Below are positions 36,979-48,100 of a DNA stretch of 64,000 nt, piece by piece. The position numbers and the translations under genes are program-made. Origin of the DNA: Tupaia tana (lineage: Eukaryota; Chordata; Mammalia; Scandentia; Tupaiidae). A model generated the notes under the pieces. The model made no database searches. It saw nothing but the letters and a program-made list of their open reading frames with translations, and was not told the DNA's origin. The stretch is from contig JAKSZU010000032.1 in the NCBI GenBank assembly GCA_026018925.1, positions 434,001 to 498,000 of the forward strand. The letters are read 5' to 3'. Numbering within the stretch: the stretch's first letter is position 1; each line of letters begins with the position of its first letter.

Positions 36979-39900
36979 CCTAACCCTAACCCTAGGCGGA
37001 CACCTGAAGCTCAATCACAACCCTAACCTGACCCTGACGCTATCTCCAACCGTAACACTGAACCGAAAACTAACAGTACCCCAAAACTTACTCCCTCAAA
37101 CTAAGTTCAAACCTAACCTAACCTGTACCCTAACTCAAACCACAGACCTAACCTTAACCCTAGGAGGACACCTTAAGCTCAACCCCATCCCTAAACTGAC
37201 CCTCACGCTAATTCCAACCGTAACACTGAACCGAAAACTAACAGTAGCCCTAAACTTACTCCCTCAAACTAAGTTCAAACCTAACCTAACCTGAAGCCTA
37301 ACTCAAACAATAGACCTAACCCTAACCCTAGGCGGACACCTTAAGCTTGACCCCAACCCTAACCTGACCCTGAGGCTAAATTCAACCGTAACACTGAACC
37401 GAAAAATACAATAGGCCTAAACGTACTCCCTCAAACTAAGTTCAAACCTAACCTAACCTGAAGCCTCACTCAAACCACAGACCTAACCCTAACCCTAGGA
37501 GGACACCTTAAGCTCAACCCCAACCCTAACCTGACCCTCACGCTAACTCCAACCGTAACACTGTACCGAAAACTAACAGTAGCCCTAAACTTACTCCCTC
37601 AAACTAAGTTCAAACCTAACCTAACCTGAAGCCTAACTCAAACAATAGACCTAACCCTAACCCTAGGCGGACACCTTAAGCTTGACCCCAACCCTATCCT
37701 GACCCTGACGCTTACTCCAAACATAACAGTTAACCGAAAACTAACAGTAGCCCTAAACTGACTCCCTCAAACTAAGTTCAAACCTAACCTAACCTGAAGC
37801 CTAAATCAAATCATAGACCTAACCCTAACCCTAGGCGGACACCTTATGCTTAACCCCCACCCTAACCTGACCCTGACGCTTACTCCAACTGTAACAGTTA
37901 ACCGAAAACTAACAATAGCCCTAAACTTACTCCCTCAAACTAACTTCAAACCTAACCTAACCTGAAGCCTACATCAAACCATACACCTAACCCTAACCCT
38001 AGGCGGACACTTTAAGCTCAACCCCAACCCTAACCTGGCCCTGACGCTAACTCCAACCGTAACAGTTACCCGAAAACTAACAGTAGCCCTAAACTTACTG
38101 CCTCAAACTAAGTTCCAACCTAACCTAACCTGAAGCCTAAATCAAACCATACACCTAACCCTAACCCTAGGCGGACACCTGAGGTTCAAACCCAACCCTA
38201 ACCTGACCCTCAAGCTAACTCCAACTGTAACACTGAACCGAAAACTAACAGTAGCCCTAAACTTACTCCCTCAAACTAAGTTCAAACCTAACCTAACCTG
38301 AAGCCTAACTCAAACCACAGACCTAACAATAACCCTAGGCGGACACCTTAAGCTCAACCCCAACCCTAACCTGACCCTCACGCTAACTCCAACCGTAACA
38401 CTGAACCGAAAACTAACAGTAGCCCTAAACTTACTCCCTCAAACTAACTTCAAACCTAACCTAACCTGAAGCCTAACTCAAACAATAGACCTAACCATAA
38501 CCCTAGGCGGACACCTTAAGCTTAACCCCAACCCTAACCTGACCCTGAGGCTAAATCCAACCGTAACACTGAACCGAAAACTAACAGTGGCCCTAAACTT
38601 ACACCCTCAAATTATGTTCAATCCTAACCTAACCTGAAGCCTAAATGAAACCATAGACCTAACCCTAACCCTAGGCGGACACCTTATGCTTAACCCCCAC
38701 CCTAACCTGACCCTGATGCTTACTCCAACCGTAACAGTTAAACGAAAACTAACAGTAGCCCTAAACTTACTCCCTCAAACTAAGTTCAAACCTAACCTAA
38801 CCTGAAGCCTAAATCAAAGCATACACCTAACCCTAAACCTAGGTGGACACCTTCAGCTAAACCCAAACCTAACCTGACCATGACGCTTACTCCAACTGTA
38901 ACAGTTAACCGAAAACTAACAGTAGCCCTAAACTTACTCCCTCAAACTAACTTCAAACCTAACCTAACCTGAAGCCTAACTCAAACCATAGACCTAACCC
39001 TAACCCTAGGCGGACACTGGAAGCTCAACCCCAACCCTAACCTGACCCTGACGCTATCTCCAACCATAACACTGAACCGAAAACTAACAGTAGCCCTAAA
39101 CTTACTCCCTCAAACTAAGTTCAAACCTAACCTAACCTGAAGCCTAATTGAAACCATAGACCTAACCCTAACCCTAGGCGGACACCTTATGCTTAACCCC
39201 CACCCTAACTTGACCCTGACGCTTATTCCAACCGTAACAGTTAAACGAAAACTAACAGTAGCCCTAAACTGTCTCCCACAAACTAAGTTCAAACCTAACC
39301 TAACCTGAAGCCTAACTCAAACAATAGACCTAACCCTAACCCTAGGCGGACACCTTAAGCTCAACCCCAACCCTAACCTGGCCCTGACGCTAACTCCAAC
39401 AGTAACAGTTACCCCAAAACTAACAGTAGCCCTAAACTTACTCCCTCAAACTAACTTCAAACCTAACCTAACTTGAAGCCTAACTCAAAGCATAGACCTA
39501 ACCTTAACCCTAGGAGGACACCTGAAACTCAACCACAACCCTAACCAGACCCTGACGATGTCTCCAACTGTAACACTGAACCGAAAACTAACAGTAGCCC
39601 TAAACTGACTCCCTCAAACTAAGTTCAAACCTAACCTAACCTGAAGCCTAAATCAAATCATAGACCTAACCCTAATCCTAGGCGGACACCTTATGCTTAA
39701 CCCCCACCCTAACCTGACCCTGACGCTTACTCCAACTGTAACAGTTAACCGAAAACTAACAGTAGCCCTAAACTTACTCCCTCAAACTAACTTCAAACCT
39801 AACCTAACCTGAAGCCTAAAACAAACCATACACCTAACCCTAACCCTAGGCGGACACCTTAAGCTCAACCCCAACCCTAACCTGGCCCTGACGCTAACTC

Positions 39901-40174
39901 CAACAGTAACAGTTACCCGAAAACTAACAGTAGCCCTAAACTTACTCCCTCAAACTAACTTCAAACCTAACCTAACTTGAATCCTAACTCAAACCATAGA
40001 CCTAACCTTAACCCTAGGCGGACACCTGAAACTCAACCACAACCCTAACCAGACCCTGACGATATCTCCAACCGTAACACTGAACCGAAAACTAACAGTA
40101 GCCCTAAACTTACTCCCTCAAACTAAGTTCAAACCTAACCTAACCTGAAGCCTAACTCAAACCATAGACCTAAC
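36979..40174 (+). repeat. 168-bp satellite, 19 monomers between LTR copies 4 and 5
   Basis: The block is 3,196 bp, which is 6 bp plus 19 monomers minus 2 bp. The two single-base losses are in the AATACAATAGG monomer near 37405 and near 38866. The first monomers match the other post-LTR satellites. The middle (about 37.74-38.80 kb) is a different run of monomers that reappears at about 45.73, 48.59 and 61.70 kb. The last monomers before LTR copy 5 return to the common pattern. The unit is the 15-mer plan with a net gain of four monomers. Confidence 0.93.
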
Positions 40175-41141
40175 TGCTGGGACCATGCAGTTAACACAGG
40201 CTGAGTATGAAAGAACTGCCCCTCGTGCCTAGAGCAAGGACTCGGCTGAGGAGAACTGTTTGCAAGGTCAACAGTTTTACGAGTTCTGGACCTCACGAAT
40301 TGTGTTGCTGTACTGTCCTGCACTCAATTTCTCTGCCATGGGCCTTATTGCCATACCCCAGTACCCCATAAAGGCACCCCCAGCCTTACTATAATTTTTA
40401 CAATAATCCTGAAAGAATGCGGATCCACTAAGGCGGCAGCTGCGTAGGGCGGCGGCTGCGAACAGGAGTTACTCCCATTAGACTCACCCCACCTTCCTAG
40501 AAAATGTCAACAGAGAATGCTACATTCACTTCTCCTACTAGGGATTACATAGATAAGCATTAGAAAGGTCTGAGTTAAAGCTACTAATGGGCAAAACGAC
40601 CTCAGTAGCCGAGAGGGACTCGGGGACTCATCCTTGAGGTGCTGTTACCACAAAGACCGTAAGCCACCCTTACTCTCAGGACAAGGGCAAATTGTCATTC
40701 CCTAAGCCACAGTCATTAGCAGCATGTAGAGGGTCCCAAGTACACAGCAACCTTCAGCTACTTACAAGACCACATTCCTTTCCTATGTAGACTCACCCTC
40801 TTAGCTATAGACTACCCCAGAGATAACATAAGTATTTCACTTTAGTATATACTAACCTTGTCTTTACTAAACCAGACAGGATTTATTTCTAGTAATTGCT
40901 ACCACCCTAGCCTGAAGCTAAAGTTCTCAAAAGGCTGACCTGAGGCCAATCTGGGACTAAAGTGATTAAGCTGGTCTGACTGAAGTGGTCAAGATTCCTG
41001 GGAGCCCTCTCATCCAAAGACCCTCCCTGGTAATCAAGATCAAAGAAGAGAATACACCTGAAAAATGGACTTCCTCGTTCTAAAAATTATGACTGTTTAT
41101 ACCTAAACAAAACAGATGTCATGTTTTATGATTTTTGTTCC

Positions 41142-41149
41142 TATATTTT
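41142..41149 (+). promoter_or_regulatory. TATA-like box of LTR copy 5
   Basis: TATATTTT at LTR offset 967. The flank just upstream has one A-to-T change. Confidence 0.45.
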
Positions 41150-41226
41150 GAATGCCTTACCTTTTAGAGCAAAATGTTTCACTTAATTCCCTTCACCCAT
41201 CCCACTACTGTAAAAACTCCTTCTAT

Positions 41227-41232
41227 AATAAA
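41227..41232 (+). terminator. Polyadenylation signal of LTR copy 5
   Basis: AATAAA at LTR offset 1052, intact. Confidence 0.68.
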
Positions 41233-41389
41233 TACGCATGACTCCTGGCCATCAGGGCTGCAGTGTGGAGATTACTCTGGCTGCAGTCGGCTGAGAACAT
41301 GCTAAAGGGGCGTGAGGTCTCAGTCTGATTCCTGTTCACCCGCGTCGCCTCCCTGTGCACCCACCCCGGCTGGGGCACGGCTCCCGGCA

Positions 41390-43920
41390 CCTAACCCTAA
41401 CCCTAGGCGGACACCTGAAGCTCAATCACAACCCTAACCTGACCCTGACGCTATCTCCAACCGTAACACTGAACCGAAAACTAACAGTACCCCAAAACTT
41501 ACTCCCTCAAACTAAGTTCAAACCTAACCTAACCTGTACCCTAACTCAAACCACAGACCTAACCCTAACCCTAGGAGGACACCTTAAGCTCAACCCCAAC
41601 CCTAAACTGACCCTCACGCTAACTCCAACCGTAACACTGAACCGAAAACTAACAGTAGCCCTAAACTTACTCCCTCAAACTAAGTTCAAACCTAACCTAA
41701 CCTGAAGCCTAACTCAAACAATAGACCTAACCCTAACCATAGGCGGACACCTTATTCTTAACCCCCACCCTAACCTGACCCTGACGCTTACTCCAACCGT
41801 AACAGTTAAACGAAAACTAACAGTAACCATAAACTTACTCCCTCAAACTAAGTTCAAACCTAACCTAACCTGAAGCCTAAATCAAACCATACACCTAACC
41901 CTAACCCTAGGTGGACACCTTAAGCTCAACACCAACCCTAACCTGGCCCTGACGCTAACTCCAACAGTAACAGTTACCCGAAAACTAACAGTAGCCCTAA
42001 ACTTACTCCCTCAAACTAACTTCAAACCTAACCTAACTTGAAGCCTAACTCAAACCATAGACCTAACCCTAACCCTAGGCGGACACCTGAAACTCAACCA
42101 CAACCCTAACCAGACCCTGACGCTATCTCCAACCGTAACACTGAACCGAAAAATAACAGTAGCCCTAAACTTACTCCCTCAAACTAAGTTCAAACCTAAC
42201 CTAACCTGAAGCCTAACTCACACCATAGACCTAACCCTAACCCTAGGCGGACACCTGAATCTCAATCACAACCCTAACCTGACCCTGACGCTATCTCCAA
42301 CCGTAACACTGAACCGAAAACTAACAGTACCCCAAAACTTACTCCCTCAAACTAAGTTCAAATCTAACCTAACCTGTAGCCTAACTCAAACCACAGACCT
42401 AATCCTAAAAATAACCCTAGGAGGACACCTTAAGCTCAACCCCAACCCTAAACTGACCCTCACGCTAACTCCAACCGTAACACTGAACCGAAAACTAACA
42501 GTAGCCCTAAACTTACTCCCTCAAACTAAGTTCAAACCGAACCTAACCTGAAGCCTAACTCAAACAATAGACCTAACCCTAACCCTAGGCGGACACCTTA
42601 AGTGTGACCCCAACCCTAACCTGACCATGAGCCTAAATTCAACCGTAACACTGAACCAAAAAATAAAATAGGCATAAACATACTCCCTCAAACTAAGTTC
42701 AAACCTAACCTAATCTGAAGCCTAACTCAAACCATAGACCTAACCCTAACGCTAGGCGGACACCTGAATCTCAACCCCAACCCTAACTTGACCATGACGC
42801 TATCTCCAACCGTAACACTGAACTGAATACTAACAGTAGCCCTAAACTGACTCCCTCAAACTAAGTTCAAACCTAACATAACCTGAAGCCTAAATCAAAT
42901 CATAGACCTAACCCTAACCGTAGGCGGACACCTTATGCTTAACCCCCACCCTACCCTGACCATGACGCTTACTCCAACTGTAACAGTTAACCGAAAACTA
43001 ACAGTAGCCCTAAACTTACTCCCTCAAACTAACTTCAAACCTAACCTAAACTGAAGCCTAAATCAAACCATACACCTAACCCTAAACCTAGGCGGACACC
43101 TTAAGCTTAACCCCAAACCTAACCTGACCCTGATGCTATATTGAACCTTAACACTGAACCGAAAACTAACAGTGGCCCTAAACTTACTCCCTCAAACTAA
43201 GTTCAATCCTAACCTAACCTGAAGCCTAAATGAAACCATAGACCTAACCCTAATCCTAGGCGGACACCTTATGCTTAACCCCCACCCTAACCTGACCCTG
43301 ACGCTTATTCCAACCGTAACAGTTAAACGAAAACTAAGAGTAGCCCTAAACTTACTCCCTCAAACTAAGTTCAAACCTAACCTAACCTGAAGCCTAACTC
43401 AAACCATAGACCTAACCCTAACCCTAGGCGGACACCTGAATCTCAACCCCAACCCTAACTTGACCATGACGCTATCTGCAACCGTAACACTGAACCGAAA
43501 TCTATCAGTAGCCCTAAACTAACTCCCTCAAACTAAGTTCAAACCTAACCTAACCTGAAGCTTAACTCAAACCACAGACCTAACCCTAACCCAAGGCGGA
43601 CACCTTAAGCTCAACCCCAACCCTAACCTGGCCCTGAAGCTAACTCCAACAGTAACAGTTACCCGAAAACTAACAGTAGCCCTAAACTTACTCCCTCAAA
43701 CTAACTTCAAACCTATCCTAACTTGAAGCCTAACTCAAACCATAGACCTAACCTTAACCCTAGGCGGACACCTGAAACTCAACCACAACCCTAACCAGAC
43801 CCTGACGATATCTCCAACCGTAACACTGAACCGAAAACTAACAGTAGCCCTAAACTTACTCCCTCAAACTAAGTTCAAACCTAACCTAACCTGAAGCCTA
43901 ACTCAAACCATAGACCTAAC
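41390..43920 (+). repeat. 168-bp satellite, 15 monomers between LTR copies 5 and 6
   Basis: The block is 2,531 bp, which is 6 bp plus 15 monomers, minus 1 bp (variant monomer near 42655), plus 6 bp. The extra 6 bp is a whole-hexamer insertion at 42398-42421, in a core containing CCTAAAAATAACC. The same rare insertion marks monomers at 52019 and 55887 in the LTR-free right block. Confidence 0.93.
42398..42421 (+). repeat. Hexamer-insertion variant of the satellite core
   Basis: The telomere-like core reads CCTAATCCTAAAAATAACCC, 6 bp longer than usual. The same insertion is at 52019-52042 and 55887-55910. The insertion equals one hexamer, so the register is kept. Confidence 0.8.
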
Positions 43921-44887
43921 TGCTGGGACCATGCAGTTAACACAGGCTGAGTATGAAAGAACTGCCCCTCGTGCCTAGAGCAAGGACTCCGCTGAGGAGA
44001 ACTGTTTGCAAGGTCAACAGTTTTACGAGTTCTGGACCTCACGAATTGTGTTGCTGTACTTTCCTGCACTCAATTTCTCTGCCATGGGCCTTATTGCCAT
44101 ACCCCAGTACCCCATAAAGGCACCCCCAGCCTTACTATAATTTTTACAATAATCCTGAAAGAATGCGGATCCACTAAGGCGGCAGCTGTGTACGGCGGCG
44201 GCTGCGAACAGGAGTTACTCCCATTAGACTCATCCCACCTTCCTAGAAAATGTCAACAGAGAATGCTACATTCACTTCTCCTACTAGGGATTACATAGAT
44301 AAGCATTAGAAAGGTCTGAGTTAAAGCTACTAATGGGCAAAACGACCTCAGTAGCCGAGAGGGACTCGGGGACTCATCCTTGAGGTGCTGTTACCACAAA
44401 GACCGTAAGCCACCCTTACTCTCAGGACAAGGGCAAATTGTCATTCCCCAAGCCACAGTCATTAGCAGCATGTAGAGGGTCCCAAGTACACAGCAACCTT
44501 CAGCTACGCACAAGACCACATTCCTTTCCTATGTAGACGCACCCTCTTAGCTATAGACTACCCCAGAGATAACATAAGTATTTCACTTTAGTATATACTA
44601 ACCTTGTCTTTACTAAACCAGACAGGATTTATTTCTAGTAATTGCTACCACCCTAGCCTGAAGCTAAAGTTCTCAAAAGGCTGACCTGAGGCCAATCTGG
44701 GACTAAAGTGATCAAGCTGGTCTGACTGAAGTGGTCAAGATTCCTGGGAGCCCTCTCATCCAAAGACCCTCCCTGGTAATCAAGATCAAAGAAGAGAATA
44801 CACCTGAAAAATGGACTTCCTCTTTCTAAAAATTATGACTGTTTATAGCTAAACAAAACAGATGTGATGTTTTATGATTATTGTTCC

Positions 44888-44895
44888 TATATTTT
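44888..44895 (+). promoter_or_regulatory. TATA-like box of LTR copy 6
   Basis: TATATTTT at LTR offset 967, unchanged despite this copy being the most substituted. Confidence 0.45.
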
Positions 44896-44971
44896 GAATG
44901 CCTTACCTTTTAGAGCAAAATGTTTCACTTACTTCCCTTCACCCATCCCACTACTGAAAAACTCCTTCTAT

Positions 44972-44977
44972 AATAAA
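44972..44977 (+). terminator. Polyadenylation signal of LTR copy 6
   Basis: AATAAA at LTR offset 1051, shifted by the 1-bp loss upstream in this copy; intact. Confidence 0.68.
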
Positions 44978-45134
44978 TACACATGACTCCTGGCCATCAG
45001 GGCTGCAGTGTGGAGATTACTCTGGCTGCAGTCAGCTGAGAACATGCTAAAGGGGCGTGAGGTCTCAGTCTGATTCCTGATCACCCGCGTCGCCTCCCTG
45101 TGCACCCACCCCGGCTAGGGCACGGCTCCCGGCA

Positions 45135-48100
45135 CCTAACCCTAACCCTAGGCGGACACCTGAAGCTCAATCACAACCCTAACCTGACCCTGACGCTATC
45201 TCCAACCGTAACACTGAACCGAAAACTAACAGTACCCCAAAACTTACTCCCTCAAACTAAGTTCAAACCTAACCTAACCTGTACCCTAACTCAAACCACA
45301 GACCTAACCCTAACCCTAGGAGGACACCTTAAGCTCAACCCCAACCCTAAACTGACCCTCACGCTAACTCCAACCGTAACACTGAACCGAAAACTAACAG
45401 TAGCCCTAAACTTACTCCCTCAAACTAAGTTCAAACCTAACCTAACCTGAAGCCTAACTCAAAAAATAGACCTAACCCTAACCCTAGGCGGACACCTTAA
45501 GCTTGACCCCAACCCTAACCTGACCCTGAGGCTAAATTCAACCGTAACACTGAACCGAAAAATACAATAGGCCTAAACTTACTCCCTCAAACTAAGTTCA
45601 AACCTAACCTAACCTGAAGCCTAAATCAAACCATACACATAACCCTAACCCTAGGCGGACACCTTAAGCTCAACCCCAAACCTAACCTGACCCTGACGCT
45701 TACTCCAACCTTAACAATTAACCGAAAACTAACAGTAGCCCTAAACTGACTCCCTCAAACTAAGTTCAAACCTAACCTAACCTGAAGCCTAAATCAAATC
45801 ATAGACCTAACCCTAACCCTAGGCGGACACCTTATGCTTAACCCCCACCCTAACCTGACCCTGACGCTTACTCCAACTGTAACAGTTAACCGAAAACTAA
45901 CAATAGCCCTAAACTTACTCCCTCAAACTAACTTCAAACCTAACCTAACCTGAAGCCTAAATCAAACCATACACCTAACCCTAACCCTAGGCGGACACCT
46001 TAAGCTCAACCCCAACCCTAACCTGGCCCTGACGCTAACTCCAACCGTAACAGTTACCCGAAAACTAACAGTAGCCCTAAACTTACTCCCTCAAACTAAG
46101 TTCCAACCTAACCTAACCTGAAGCCTAAATCAAACCATGCACCTAACCCTAACCATACGCGGACACCTGAGGTTCAAACCCAACCCTAACCTGACCCTCA
46201 AGCTAACTCCAACTGTAACACTGAACCGAAAACTAACAGTAGCCCTAAACTTACTCCCTCAAACTAAGTTCAAACCTAACCTAACCTGAAGCCTAACTCA
46301 AACCACAGACCTAACAATAACCCTAGGCGGACACCTTAAGCTCAACCCCAACCCTAACCTGACCCTCACGCTAACACCAACCGTAACACTGAACCGAAAA
46401 CTAACAGTAGCCCTAAACTTACTCCCTCAAACTAACTTCAAACCTAACCTAACCTGAAGCCTAACTCAAACAATAGACCTAACCATAATCCTAGGCGGAC
46501 ACCTTAAGCTTAACCCCAACCCTAACCTGACCCTGAGGCTAAATCCAACCGTAACACTGAACCGAAAACTAACAGTGGCCCTAAACTTACTCCCTCAAAC
46601 TAAGTTCAATCCTAACCTAACCTGAAGCCTAAATGAAACCATAGACCTAACCCTAACCCTAGGCGGACACCTTATGCTTAACCCCCACACTAACCTGACA
46701 CTGACGCTTACTCCAACCGTAACAGTTAAACGAAAACTAACAGTAGCCCTAAACTTACTCCCTCAAACTAAGTTCAAACCTAACCTAACCTGAAGCCTAA
46801 ATCAAACCATACACCTAACCCTAACCCTAGGTGGACACCTTAAGCTCAACCCCAAACCTAACCTGACCATGACGCTTAATCCAACTGTAACAGTTAACCG
46901 AAAACTAACAGTAGCCCTAAACTTACTCCCTCAAACTAACTTCAAACCTAACCTAACCTGAAGCCTAATTCAAACAATAGACCTAACCCTAACCCTAGGA
47001 GGACACCTTAAGCTCAACCCCAACACTACACTGACCCTCACGCTAACTCCATCCGTAACACTGAACCGAAAACTAACAGTAGCCCTAAACTTACTCCCTC
47101 AAACTAAGTTCAAACCTAACCTAACCTGAAGCCTAATTCAAACAATAGACCTAACCCTAACCCTAGGCGGACATCTTAAGCTTGACCCCAACCCTAACCT
47201 GACCCAGAGGCTAAATTCAACCGTAAAACTGCACCGAAAAATACAATAGGCCTAAACTTACTCCCTCAAACTACGTTCAAACCTAACCTAACCTGAAGCC
47301 TAACTCAAACCATAGACCTAACCCTAACCCTAGGCGGACACCTGAAACTCAACCCCAACCCTAACTTGACCATGACGCTATCTCCAACCGTAACACTGAA
47401 CCGAAAACTAACAGTAGCCCTAAACTTACTCCCTCAAACTAAGTTCAAACCTAACCTAACCTGAAGCCTAAAAGAAACCATAGACCTAACCCTAACCCTA
47501 GGCGGACACCTTATGCTTTACCCCCACCCTAACTTGACCCTGACGCTTATTCCAACCTTAACAGTTAAACGAAAACTAACAGTAGCCCTAAACTTAATCC
47601 CTCAAACTAAGTTCAAACCTAACCTATCCTGAAGCCTAACTCAAACCATAGACCTAACCCTAACCCTAGGCGGACACCTGAAGCTCAACCCAACCCTAAC
47701 CTGACCCTGACGCTATCTCAAACCGTAACACTGAACCGAAAACTAACAGTAGCCCTAAACTTACTCCCTCAAACTAAGTTCAAACCTAACCTAACCTGAA
47801 GCCTAACTCAAACCACAGACCTAACCCTAACCCTAGGCGGACACCTTAAGCTCAACCCCAACCCTAACCGGACCCTCACGCTAACTCCAAACGTAACATT
47901 GAACCGAAAACTAACAGTAGCCCTAAACTTACTCCCTCAAACTAAGTTCAATCCTAACCTAACCTGAAGCCTAATTGAAACCATAGACCTAACCCTAACC
48001 CTAGGCGGACACCTTATGCTTAACCCCCACCCTAACTTGACCCTGACGCTTATTCCAACCGTAACAGTTAAACGAAAACTAACAGTAGCCCTAAACTGTC

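Larger units (their letters stand above)
35763..40174 (+). repeat. Higher-order repeat unit 4 (LTR plus 19 monomers, 4,412 bp)
   Basis: The same plan as units 2-3 with four extra monomers. The extra material lies in the middle, where the monomer order departs from units 2-3. Confidence 0.88.
40175..41389 (+). mobile_element. Endogenous retrovirus solo LTR, copy 5
   Basis: This copy is 1,215 bp. It shares TTACCACAAAG with copy 6 only, where copies 1-4 read TTACCCCAAAG. Private changes include CTACTTACAAG, GTGATTAAGC, ATTTTTGTTCC and CTTAATTCCC. TATA-like box at 41142, AATAAA at 41227. CCTAAC flanks lie at 40169-40174 and 41390-41395. Confidence 0.88.
40175..43920 (+). repeat. Higher-order repeat unit 5 (LTR plus 15 monomers, 3,746 bp)
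   Basis: The basic unit plus one 6-bp insertion at 42398-42421. Its internal monomer order differs from units 2-3 although the count is the same. So the count of 15 was kept or regained while the content was exchanged. Confidence 0.88.
43921..45134 (+). mobile_element. Endogenous retrovirus solo LTR, copy 6 (last in the window)
   Basis: This copy is 1,214 bp. The missing base is in ACTGAAAAACTCC (TGTAAAAACTCC elsewhere). It has the most private substitutions: CTCCGCTGAGG, ACTTTCCTGC, GCTGTGTACGG, CATCCCACC, TATAGCTAAAC, GATGTGATG, ACACATGAC, CAGTCAGCTG, CTGATCACCC and GGCTAGGG. Several are losses of a CpG, as expected of methylated DNA. TATA-like box at 44888, AATAAA at 44972. The satellite beyond it has no further LTR up to the window end. 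Confidence 0.88.

Noticed and set aside
22024-45134. A provirus whose LTRs flank an internal retroviral region
   Set aside because: The 2.5-5 kb between LTRs is only satellite. There is no primer-binding site, polypurine tract or retroviral reading frame.
22024-45134. Six independent LTR insertions
   Set aside because: All copies share the same junction base, orientation and satellite phase, and the spacing is in whole monomers.
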